From Armatimonadota bacterium (lineage in GTDB: Bacteria; Actinomycetota; Acidimicrobiia; Spongiisociales; UBA5794), in NCBI GenBank assembly GCA_008501565.1, contig QQUL01000034.1, forward strand, positions 1 through 6,898: a stretch of 6,898 nucleotides of DNA, in the 5' to 3' direction. Both the position numbers and the translations under genes were made by a program. Shown piece by piece: positions 1 to 6,501 of the stretch (the first letter of the stretch is position 1; each line of letters opens with the position of its first letter). The notes beneath the pieces were generated by a model, which made no database searches, was not told where the DNA came from, and was given only the letters and a program-made list of their open reading frames with translations.

Positions 1-1
1 G

Positions 2-745
2 CAAGAGGAGTTCGTTGCCCAGTACGGGTTCGGGATCGCGACGATGATGGTGGAGGATCAGCGGATGGGGGAGGTTGACATCGAAGCGGAGATGGCGAAG
101 GACCCGAACAACGCCATCGTCGACGCCATGTCCGATACTGAGCGTGATGCGTATTACGAGGCGCTGTACGGAGTCCAGCTGGAATTCGAGGAGCCGGGCG
201 GCGACTCGCCTGGTGTGACGGTGGCCCCCTCCGCTGATGTGACGGTCGCTCCGACCGAGCCGACCGGATGCCAGAACACTGCCTATGAGGAGACGTACAA
301 CCAGGGTGCTCAGATGGAGTTCTATGAGCAGTTTGGGCCAATGATGGAGGACTTGTATTCCAATCTCGAGTCAGATCCTCGTATCACCGAGTTGAAGGGG
401 CAATGGTCCTCGTGCATGGCGGAGGCTGGCTACGACTTCACAGATGAACAGGACGCGCAGATTTTCTTGCTGCGCAGGCTCGAAGAGGTTGGGGCCATCA
501 CGGACCTCGACATCCAGCCAGACGGCAACGGGTGGGGCTACGGCGGGAGTGAAATCGAGCCCGGAAGTTCCGTTGAGGCGGCGGTCAAGGAGATAGCTGC
601 TGAAGAAATCGCGATGGCAAAGGTCAGCCTCGATTGTTCCGGTGACATCGACAAGGTATTCCAAGAGGTGTATCAGGAGGCCGAGCAACGGTTCATCGCC
701 GAGAACCTCGCCGAGTTGGAACAGTTCAAAAAGGACCATTCCTAG
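2..745 (+). CDS. Secreted Cys-motif lipoprotein, copy 1 (5' truncated by window edge)
   Basis: The reading frame is open from base 2, so the gene begins upstream of the window; an ATG at 44 is internal, because the preceding codons align with residues 115 onward of the next gene's product. The visible 247 residues cover the C-terminal two thirds of the family: the QYGFG segment, a KDPNNAIV...ERDAYYEALYG helix region, a Pro/Thr/Val-rich linker, TGCQ (partial residue 90), WSSCMAEAGYDF (Cys 138), then a late Cys (212) and a C-terminal amphipathic helix ending in KKDHS. All three cysteines are kept in the two downstream paralogs. The N-terminal signal and lipobox are not visible; lipoprotein status is inferred from the paralogs. 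Function is unknown to me. The stop codon abuts the ATG of copy 2, so the two are probably co-transcribed and coupled. Confidence 0.9.
   Translation, partial: QEEFVAQYGFGIATMMVEDQRMGEVDIEAEMAKDPNNAIVDAMSDTERDAYYEALYGVQLEFEEPGGDSPGVTVAPSADVTVAPTEPTGCQNTAYEETYNQGAQMEFYEQFGPMMEDLYSNLESDPRITELKGQWSSCMAEAGYDFTDEQDAQIFLLRRLEEVGAITDLDIQPDGNGWGYGGSEIEPGSSVEAAVKEIAAEEIAMAKVSLDCSGDIDKVFQEVYQEAEQRFIAENLAELEQFKKDHS
212..259 (+). repeat. 24-bp imperfect tandem repeat in the linker of lipoprotein copy 1
   Basis: GTGACGGT occurs at 215 and again at 239, exactly 24 bp apart, encoding VTVAPSAD followed by VTVAPTEP. It lies in the variable linker between the ALYG motif and the conserved TGC cysteine. Copies 2 and 3 lack this doubling, so it looks like a local slippage or duplication within copy 1. 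Confidence 0.5.
731..745 (+). promoter_or_regulatory. Ribosome binding site for lipoprotein copy 2, embedded in upstream gene
   Basis: AAGGA at 731-735 lies 10 nt before the ATG at 746, inside the last codons of copy 1. The stop TAG at 743-745 touches the start codon, so re-initiation or coupled translation is likely. This site fixes the start choice for copy 2. Confidence 0.55.
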
Positions 746-1813
746 ATGCAGCGTCGCATCGGGATCTTGGCACCGTCCGTTTTCGTGATGGCAACAGCCT
801 TGTTCCTTGCAGGGTGCAGCGGGTTCAGCACCAGCACGACCGTCCCTGAGAAGTCGGCAGGACCTACCGACACGGTGGGTTCCTTTGAGGCTTCTGGTGA
901 GGGTCCGACCCTCAGCGATTTTGTTCCGGGTGGTGTGGCGTTCGGTGATGGGGTGGACGCTGAGCAGCAGTATCGCCAGATGGAGCGTGAGGCTCAGGAC
1001 AAGATTGCGGCTTGTATGGCAGCCGAAGGGTTCGAGTATGTCCCGTATGTCGAGAACCAGGATCAGGGGGGTTTCGCCACGTCAGACGTCCAGGAGGAGT
1101 TCGCTGCCCAGTACGGGTTTGGGGTTGTGGCGATGATCCTTGGGGAACAACAGATTGGCGAGGCGGAGATCGAAGCGGAGATGGCAAAGGACCCGAACAG
1201 CGCCATTGTCGAAGCGATGTCTGATACTGAGCGCGATGCTTATGTCGTGGCACTGTACGGGGTGCCGCCAGAATTCGAGTTCGAGGAATCAGCAGACGGA
1301 TCACCTCAGGCAACGACTGCTCCAGTTGAGCCGAGTGGGTGCCAGAACATTGCCTATGCAGAAACGTTCGACCAAGAAGCTCAGACGGAGTTCTTCGAAC
1401 AGTTCGGCCCAATGATGAACGACTTGTATTCCGATCTCGAATCGGATCCACGTATTGCCGAGTTGGATGGGAAGTGGTCTGCGTGCATGGCCAAAAACGG
1501 CTATGACTTCAAGGGAGAATCCGATGCCGAGATGTTTTTGCTGCGGCGCCTTGAAGAGGCTGGGGCCGTCACGCTGGAGCTCTCGCCAGACGGCGACATG
1601 TGGGGCTTCAGTATCAATGAGTTTGAGCCAGGAGGCCCGATCGAGGCAGCCGTGAAAGAGATCGGGGCTGAAGAGCTCGCGATGACACAGGTGAGTAGCA
1701 CATGTTCCGATGAACGTGACAAGGTGTTCCAAGAGGTGTATCGGGAAGCTGAGCAGCGGTTCATCGCTCAGCATCTCGCTGAGTTGGCCCAGTTCAGAAG
1801 GGACCATTCCTAG
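746..1813 (+). CDS. Secreted Cys-motif lipoprotein, copy 2
   Basis: This is a 355-residue predicted lipoprotein. The N terminus has Arg-Arg, a hydrophobic stretch (about 7-20) and a lipobox LAGC with Cys24 as the lipidated residue, followed by a Ser/Thr/Pro-rich tether (25-54). The mature part holds four further cysteines: Cys90 in CMAAEGFEY, Cys199 in SGCQ, Cys247 in WSACMAKNGYDF and Cys320 before a C-terminal amphipathic helix (about 323-350). The CMxxxG[FY]...Cys pattern occurs twice (90/199 and 247/320), which suggests an internal duplication and perhaps two disulfides (inference). A KDPNSAIVEAMSDTERDAY helix leads to ALYG (169-172), then an acidic linker. I recognise similar CM-motif secreted proteins beside actinobacterial MacB-type exporters, but know no proven function. 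It should be anchored on the outer face of the cytoplasmic membrane and act with the downstream exporter (inference). Confidence 0.92.
   Translation: MQRRIGILAPSVFVMATALFLAGCSGFSTSTTVPEKSAGPTDTVGSFEASGEGPTLSDFVPGGVAFGDGVDAEQQYRQMEREAQDKIAACMAAEGFEYVPYVENQDQGGFATSDVQEEFAAQYGFGVVAMILGEQQIGEAEIEAEMAKDPNSAIVEAMSDTERDAYVVALYGVPPEFEFEESADGSPQATTAPVEPSGCQNIAYAETFDQEAQTEFFEQFGPMMNDLYSDLESDPRIAELDGKWSACMAKNGYDFKGESDAEMFLLRRLEEAGAVTLELSPDGDMWGFSINEFEPGGPIEAAVKEIGAEELAMTQVSSTCSDERDKVFQEVYREAEQRFIAQHLAELAQFRRDHS
1796..1813 (+). promoter_or_regulatory. Ribosome binding site for lipoprotein copy 3
   Basis: AGAAGGGA at 1796-1803 sits 10 nt before the ATG at 1814 and overlaps codons for the final FRRDHS of copy 2. 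The TAG stop directly precedes the ATG. The arrangement and sequence match those before 746 and 2921. Confidence 0.6.
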
Positions 1814-2920
1814 ATGAGGCGTCGTATCGGGTTTTTGGCGCCGTCGATCGTTGTGATGGCAACGGCCTTGTTCCTTGCTGGGTGCAGCGGGGCCAGCAAC
1901 AGCACAACCGCCCCTGAGAAGCCGGTGGGGCCCACTGTCACGGTGGGTTCCACCGAGGCTTCTGGTGAGGGTCCGACCCTCAGCGATTTCGTTCCGTGGT
2001 CTGCGGCTTTCGGTGATGAGGCTGACGCTGAGCAGTGGTATCTCGAGCAGGAGCGTTCCGTCCAGGACAGCATTGCCCGATGTATGGCCGAGCAGGGCTT
2101 TGAGTACATCCCGTATATGCCCAACCAGGATCGGGGAGGCTTCGCTGGCCCCGACAGTGCTGAAGAACTCGCTGAACGCTACGGCTTCGGTATCGCAACC
2201 CAGATCCTTGAGGAGAGCCAGATCGAAGAGGAAGACGAAGCTACAGCCAAGGCGGTGGAGAAATCGAAGGACCCGAACTTCGCCATCGTCGAGGCCATGA
2301 CGCCCGAGGAGCGCCAGGAGTACGACACTGCTCTCTATGGAACGGGACCGAGCCCCGGCGACCCCATATCCGACGAAGGCAACGATCCTACGAACCCACC
2401 CTCCGAGACGTCAGGTAGCGATTCTACGATTGCTCCTTCGGGTTGCCTCCCGATTGCCCAGGAAGAGTTCTACAACGACGCGGCGGGGCGGGCGTTTGAT
2501 GCGAAGTTCGGTGAAGCGTTCAACGACCTGCGCGGCATTGTTGAGTCTGATCCTCGGATCACGGCCCTCAAGGATGACTGGTCGTCGTGTATGGCGGCGG
2601 CTGGTTACGACTTCACCAGCGAGTCTGATGTTCGTACCTTCTTGTTCCGTCGTCTTGAAGACGTCGGTGCCATAACCAATCTTGAGGTCGACTCGTCGGG
2701 GGAAGTTTCGCTCTATTTCCCGGTTGATTTCGAGCCGGGTGACCCCATTGAGGCGGCTGTCAAGAAGATCGCTTCGGAGGAGATTGCTCTGGCCAAGTTG
2801 AGTCTTGTCTGTTTCGGCAACTATGACGAGGTGTATGAGATGGTGTATCAGGAGGCCGAACAGCGGTTCATTGCTGAGCATCTCGCCGAGTTGGAACAGT
2901 TCAGAAGGGACCATTCCTAG
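1814..2920 (+). CDS. Secreted Cys-motif lipoprotein, copy 3
   Basis: This is a 368-residue paralog of copy 2. It starts with MRRRIG, a hydrophobic segment and lipobox LAGC (Cys24). The first 60 residues are very close to copy 2, including EKP.GPT.TVGS.EASGEGPTLSDFVP. The further cysteines are Cys90 (CMAEQGFEY), Cys211 (SGCLP), Cys259 (WSSCMAAAGYDF) and Cys333. Compared with copy 2 it has a few extra acidic/alanine residues before KSKDPNFAIV, and a longer linker after ALYG (34 residues against 26) rich in Pro, Ser, Gly and Asp. The C-terminal helix is nearly identical to the other copies and ends in RRDHS. It is the most diverged of the three in the middle, so subfunction is possible. Its stop abuts the start of the exporter adaptor gene, placing it in the same transcript. 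Confidence 0.92.
   Translation: MRRRIGFLAPSIVVMATALFLAGCSGASNSTTAPEKPVGPTVTVGSTEASGEGPTLSDFVPWSAAFGDEADAEQWYLEQERSVQDSIARCMAEQGFEYIPYMPNQDRGGFAGPDSAEELAERYGFGIATQILEESQIEEEDEATAKAVEKSKDPNFAIVEAMTPEERQEYDTALYGTGPSPGDPISDEGNDPTNPPSETSGSDSTIAPSGCLPIAQEEFYNDAAGRAFDAKFGEAFNDLRGIVESDPRITALKDDWSSCMAAAGYDFTSESDVRTFLFRRLEDVGAITNLEVDSSGEVSLYFPVDFEPGDPIEAAVKKIASEEIALAKLSLVCFGNYDEVYEMVYQEAEQRFIAEHLAELEQFRRDHS
2903..2920 (+). promoter_or_regulatory. Ribosome binding site for the adaptor gene
   Basis: AGAAGGGA at 2903-2910 lies 10 nt before the ATG at 2921, again inside the last codons of the upstream lipoprotein gene. It is the third instance of the same junction and supports ATG 2921 as the start. Confidence 0.6.
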
Positions 2921-4393
2921 ATGAAGCGTCGCATCTTGATCGTGGTTGGTTTGTTGGTTGTTGTTGGGGTTGCTGTTGTGGGTTGGGTTGCTGCGTCACA
3001 GATCAAGTCACCTGAGCAGGTGGCTGCTGAGACTGAGCCGCCGGTGCCTTCGTTGATCACGGTTCCTGTTGAGGAGATGGTGATATCGAATGATGTGGTG
3101 ACTCGGGGGACGGTTCGTTTCGAGCAGCCCGAGAGCATCACGGTGACATCGGTTGCTTTGGAGGGTGTGTCACCGGTTGTGACTGTGATGCCTGTGATTG
3201 GTGACGAGTTCGTTGAGGGTGATGTGCTCTATGAGATTGCGGGGCGCCCGACCTTCGTACTTGAAGGTGACCTTCCTTTGTTTCGTACGGTTCGTCTCGG
3301 TGATGAGGGGGAGGACATTGCCCAGCTTCAAGCAGCGTTGGTGCGTCTCGGGTTCACCATTGAGGATGTCGATGGTGTGTACGGGGATAAGACCGAGGAT
3401 GCTGTTGTGGCCTTCTATGAGTCACGCGGGTATGCCCCGTTGGAGCCGTCGGATGCGGCTCAGGATGCGTATGCGTCTGCGAGGGATTCGTACAACGCAA
3501 GCAAAGACTCAGTAGCAGACGCCAACCGTTCACTTGCTGCTGCGCGTGCTGTTGAGGCGATCGCGCTACAGGACCTGACGGTTGCTGCGGGTCGACTCTC
3601 ACTGGCAGAGTCCGGCACAAATCCAGACACCGGTCTGCCACCGACACCCGACGAGTTGGCGCAGCTCCGTGCCGATGTCGAGGCAGCGACCGTGGGAGTG
3701 TCGGATGCGAGTGCTCAGGTGGTTTCGGCTGAATCAGGTTTGAAGGGGGCGAAACGTCAACAGACGGCGTCGGGTGCCGTGTTGTCACAGGCTCGTGCGG
3801 CGTTGGGATACCCGGCGCCTGAGACCGAGTTCCTGTTCTTCTCCGCGTTCCCGATCCGTGTCGATTCGGTACTTGTTCAACGTGGCGATGTTGCTGCGGG
3901 TGAGATCATGCAGGTGTCGGGTGCACGTCTTGCAATCGATTCGGCGGTGAAGATGGTCGAGGCCGAGTATGTCAAGGTCGGTGCCCCCGTAACGATCGAG
4001 TTGGACCGTTTGGGGATCACAACGACGGGGACCGTGTCGTTTGTTGCCGCAGCTCCCGGCACGAACGAGGTTCCCGCCGACAGGGTGTACGTTGAGATTC
4101 TTCCTGATGAGGTTCGTGCCGATCTGAACAACACGAACGTCAAGATCACCATTCCTGTCGCGTCACAATCAACATCGGGAGCGGTGTTGGCAGTCCCAGC
4201 CGCGGCACTGTCCGCCACAGGGGCTGGGGACACGATCGTGACTGTTGAGAACCCCGACGGGACAACACGGGCCGTTACGGTGATACCGGGACTCTCAACG
4301 GCTGGTGGAATGGTCGAGGTGACAGCCACCGAGGGTGACCTCAAGGTTGGTGATCGGGTTGTCGTCGGCTTCCAAACCACAACAACACCGTGA
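2921..4393 (+). CDS. Peptidoglycan-binding membrane fusion (adaptor) protein of an ABC exporter
   Basis: This 490-residue protein has an N-terminal membrane anchor (about 5-25, after MKRR) and an extracytoplasmic body. An N-terminal barrel/lipoyl-like half (about 45-120; GRPTFVLEGDLPLFRTVRLG is typical of the family) is followed by a PG_binding_1-type domain (about 125-170, DIAQLQAALVRLGF...DGVYGDKTEDAV). Next comes an Ala-rich helical hairpin (about 177-297) with a Pro/Gly loop near 231-243, a second lipoyl-like half (about 305-340, VLVQRGDVAAGE), a beta-barrel (341-415) and a membrane-proximal domain (416-490, ending EGDLKVGDRVVVGF). This matches the HlyD/MacA-like adaptors that partner MacB-type exporters in Gram-positive bacteria, where the wall-binding domain is thought to anchor the complex. 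Its stop overlaps the ATPase start by 4 bases (GTGA). The first 100 codons are strikingly G/T-rich. Substrate is unknown. Confidence 0.92.
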   Translation: MKRRILIVVGLLVVVGVAVVGWVAASQIKSPEQVAAETEPPVPSLITVPVEEMVISNDVVTRGTVRFEQPESITVTSVALEGVSPVVTVMPVIGDEFVEGDVLYEIAGRPTFVLEGDLPLFRTVRLGDEGEDIAQLQAALVRLGFTIEDVDGVYGDKTEDAVVAFYESRGYAPLEPSDAAQDAYASARDSYNASKDSVADANRSLAAARAVEAIALQDLTVAAGRLSLAESGTNPDTGLPPTPDELAQLRADVEAATVGVSDASAQVVSAESGLKGAKRQQTASGAVLSQARAALGYPAPETEFLFFSAFPIRVDSVLVQRGDVAAGEIMQVSGARLAIDSAVKMVEAEYVKVGAPVTIELDRLGITTTGTVSFVAAAPGTNEVPADRVYVEILPDEVRADLNNTNVKITIPVASQSTSGAVLAVPAAALSATGAGDTIVTVENPDGTTRAVTVIPGLSTAGGMVEVTATEGDLKVGDRVVVGFQTTTTP

Positions 4394-5091
4394 CCCAGCC
4401 GCGCGCTGTCCAGAGTGTTCCGGTTGTCGAACTTGAAGCGGTCAGTCGCACCTATCCGGGATTTCCACCGGTCAAGGCGGTTAGGTCCACAGATCTGGTG
4501 GTGAACGAGGGCGATTATGTGTCGGTGGTGGGGCCGTCAGGTTCGGGGAAGTCGACACTGTTGCACCTGTTGGGCTGTCTCGACCGGCCCACCGATGGCA
4601 CCTACCGCCTTCGTGGCATCGATGTCGGGAAACTCCCCGACGGGAAACGCACCGCGCTTCGTGGCCGCGAGATCGGGTTCGTGTTCCAATCATTCCATCT
4701 GCTGTCACACCGCACCGTTCTTGACAATGTGGTGACCGGGATGCTGTACAACCGCACACCACGCCGACAACGGATCCCGCAGGCAACCGAGGCCCTTGAA
4801 CGGGTCGGGCTCGGTCATCGGATGGGGTTCACACCAATGAAACTCTCAGGTGGTGAACGTCAGCGGGTTGCGGTGGCACGTGCTGTTGCGCCCGGTCCGT
4901 CCTTGTTGTTGTGCGATGAGCCCACAGGGAACCTCGATACGGCAACGACAGATTCGCTCCTCGACCTGTTCGATGAACTCCGTGCTGATGGTTTGACACT
5001 GATCGTCATCACCCACAACGAGGCTGTGAGCCTCCGCGCCGATCGGCGGATCTCGATCATCGACGGTGTCCTCGCAGAGGTCGACACATGA
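4390..5091 (+). CDS. ABC exporter ATPase, MacB/LolD/FtsE type
   Basis: This 233-residue nucleotide-binding subunit has all catalytic motifs: Walker A GPSGSGKST (48-56), Q-loop Gln100 (FVFQSFHLL), signature LSGGERQRV (152-160), Walker B LLLCDE (172-177) with catalytic Glu177, D-loop NLDT (181-184) and switch His209 (ITHN). The DEPTGNLD run and the overall length place it in the MacB/LolD/FtsE branch, which powers export or mechanotransmission rather than import. A Cys replaces the usual Ala before DE in Walker B; this should be tolerated. The start is GTG at 4390, overlapping the adaptor stop by 4 bases, with no strong Shine-Dalgarno, so translation probably depends on coupling. It ends in a 4-base overlap (ATGA) with the permease gene, which supports a stoichiometric ATPase-permease pair. 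Confidence 0.96.
   Translation: MTQPRAVQSVPVVELEAVSRTYPGFPPVKAVRSTDLVVNEGDYVSVVGPSGSGKSTLLHLLGCLDRPTDGTYRLRGIDVGKLPDGKRTALRGREIGFVFQSFHLLSHRTVLDNVVTGMLYNRTPRRQRIPQATEALERVGLGHRMGFTPMKLSGGERQRVAVARAVAPGPSLLLCDEPTGNLDTATTDSLLDLFDELRADGLTLIVITHNEAVSLRADRRISIIDGVLAEVDT
5076..5091 (+). promoter_or_regulatory. Ribosome binding site and ATGA overlap for the permease
   Basis: AGAGG at 5076-5080 is 7 nt before ATG 5088, and ATGA at 5088-5091 combines the permease start with the ATPase stop. Good spacing supports this start. Confidence 0.5.
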
Positions 5092-6326
5092 CAGACAAAC
5101 GGATCGTGCGTTCCCGGTTCTCGTTCCGTGACCTGGTTGCAGAAGCAGGCGTCGGGATGCTTGCCCGCCCAGGGCGGACCGTCCTCACCGTGTTGGGGAC
5201 CGTGTTGGGTATTGCGGCTCTCGTCTCCACCCTCGGACTTGCGAAAACGGCGGGGAACCAGATCGTGACACGTTTTGACGCCCTTGCGGCCACATCGGTG
5301 ACTGTTGAGAACCGTGCCCAAGGGTTCTCCCAGCCAGGGACACAACAGGAATCCCACATCCCGTGGGACGCCGAGGACCGCCTGATCCGTCTCAACGGGG
5401 TCGTAGCCGCCGGCACTCAAAGCCTCGTCGACACCAGCAATCAACTCGTCAAATCGGTACCCATCAACGACCCGCTCGGACAATCCGAATACTCAATCGA
5501 CGTCTACGCCGCATCCCCGGGCCTGTTCAACGCCATCGGGGCAACCCTCACAACCGGCAGGTTCTACGACGAAGGCCACAACGAACGACAAGAACCAGTC
5601 GCCATCCTCGGACCCGGTGCAGCACGACGCCTCAACGTTTCACGAGTCGACCAACAGCCAGCAATCTTCATCGGCGACACCACCCTTGTCGTTGTAGGCA
5701 TCCTCAACGATACGAAACGTGAACCGGTCCTCCTCGATGCGATCATCATCCCCAACAACACCGCAAGGCACCTGTTCAACCTCCAAGCACCAGCCGAAGT
5801 CCAGATCCGCACCGAGATCGGTGCCGCCCAACTCATCGGGCAACAATCCGCCATAGCCCTATCACCAAACGACCCGTCGCTCCTACGGGTCACCGTCCCA
5901 CCCGAACCCAAAGCCGTCAAAGAACAAGTCGCATCCGACGTCAACACCCTCTTCCTCGTCCTCGGCGGAGTTGCCCTCCTCGTGGGAGCGATCGGGATTG
6001 CAAACGTCACCCTCGTATCAGTCCTCGAACGTGTCGGCGAAATCGGCCTACGGAGGGCCGTTGGAGCCACACGCAGACACATCGCAGCCCAATTCCTCGC
6101 CGAATCCGCAGCCATGGGACTCATCGGCGGCCTCATCGGAGCATCCATAGGTGTCCTCGTCATCGTTGCCGTATCAGCCACAAGACAATGGACCCCCGTC
6201 CTCGACCCATGGGTCCCACTCGCAGCCCCCCTCGTCGGGGCAGCAACCGGACTCATCGCAGGCCTCTACCCATCATGGCGAGCAGCATCACTCGAACCCA
6301 TCGACGCCCTCAGAACCGGTACGTAA
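5088..6326 (+). CDS. ABC exporter permease, MacB/FtsX type
   Basis: This 412-residue permease has the standard MacB topology. TM1 lies at about 31-52, followed by a large extracytoplasmic domain (about 55-285, MacB_PCD type, with SPGLFNAIGATLTTGRFYDE and EPVAILGPGAARRL). TM2 (about 287-311), TM3 (about 338-363) and TM4 (about 376-394) then form the FtsX domain. Hallmarks are ERVGEIGLRRAVGATRRHI (314-332), the cytoplasmic coupling loop after TM2 that contacts the ATPase, and the C-terminal YPSWRAASLEPIDALR (394-409). Two copies with two ATPases should form the membrane core; the adaptor would dock on the outer domain. Length and motifs are complete, so it looks functional. Codon choice changes within the gene: early codons resemble the upstream genes, while from about 5350 it is rich in C- and A-ending codons. 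A decayed fragment of a paralog lies 175 bp downstream. Confidence 0.95.
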   Translation: MTDKRIVRSRFSFRDLVAEAGVGMLARPGRTVLTVLGTVLGIAALVSTLGLAKTAGNQIVTRFDALAATSVTVENRAQGFSQPGTQQESHIPWDAEDRLIRLNGVVAAGTQSLVDTSNQLVKSVPINDPLGQSEYSIDVYAASPGLFNAIGATLTTGRFYDEGHNERQEPVAILGPGAARRLNVSRVDQQPAIFIGDTTLVVVGILNDTKREPVLLDAIIIPNNTARHLFNLQAPAEVQIRTEIGAAQLIGQQSAIALSPNDPSLLRVTVPPEPKAVKEQVASDVNTLFLVLGGVALLVGAIGIANVTLVSVLERVGEIGLRRAVGATRRHIAAQFLAESAAMGLIGGLIGASIGVLVIVAVSATRQWTPVLDPWVPLAAPLVGAATGLIAGLYPSWRAASLEPIDALRTGT

Positions 6327-6501
6327 TCCGGCCCGAGCCTCCGCAACCCCGCGGCGAACCGATCATACAACGGGCACATCTTGTGGGATTACCGCGTCGA
6401 GCCGCACTGAGAGGTTGGCCTACGGACGTTTCATTCTTCGGATCGGTCTAGGCCCTCGTCCTCGACATATCCAACCACCGAGACCACGAAGTACCCTGGA
6501 C
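6327..6501. other. Non-coding gap after the operon
   Basis: This 175-bp stretch separates the permease stop from the permease remnant. I see no credible gene, start site or tRNA-like structure. Frames across it are open only as extensions of out-of-frame reading of the permease gene. It contains one weak inverted repeat, listed separately. Confidence 0.6.
6417..6454 (+). terminator. Weak hairpin, possible operon terminator
   Basis: GGCCTA (6417-6422), then CG, then GAC pairs with GTCTAGGCC (6446-6454), giving about 9 bp with a 2-nt bulge and a loop of roughly 20 nt. There is no T-run after it, so it is not a classical intrinsic terminator. It lies about 90 bp after the permease stop, where a terminator is expected, but a chance inverted repeat is quite possible. 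Confidence 0.25.

Larger units (their letters stand above)
2..2920 (+). repeat. Tandem array of three paralogous lipoprotein genes
   Basis: Three units, 2-745 (partial), 746-1813 (1,068 bp) and 1814-2920 (1,107 bp), are head-to-tail paralogs that are clearly related at the DNA level. Similarity is strongest at the unit boundaries: each ends in codons for AEL.QF..DHS, a purine-rich Shine-Dalgarno-like run, CCATTCCTAG, and then ATG..GCGTCG. The same boundary recurs before the adaptor gene at 2921. This is best explained by successive tandem duplication of one gene. Whether more units lie upstream cannot be seen. Confidence 0.85.

Noticed and set aside
44..745. ATG at 44 as a true start of the first gene
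   Set aside because: The frame is open to base 2 and the upstream codons (QEEFVAQYGFG) align with the interior of copy 2, so the gene is truncated by the window, not started there.
912..1451. Minus- and plus-strand alternative frames inside lipoprotein copy 2 (also similar ones in copies 1 and 3)
   Set aside because: They are shadows of the lipoprotein frames: Arg-rich translations without signal, motif or spacing support. Their recurrence in the copies simply follows from the gene duplication.
5564..6256. Large minus-strand open frame opposite the permease
   Set aside because: It is Arg/Thr/Ser/Pro-rich, low in plausible motifs and lies entirely antisense to a well-supported permease; it is a composition effect of the high-GC coding strand.
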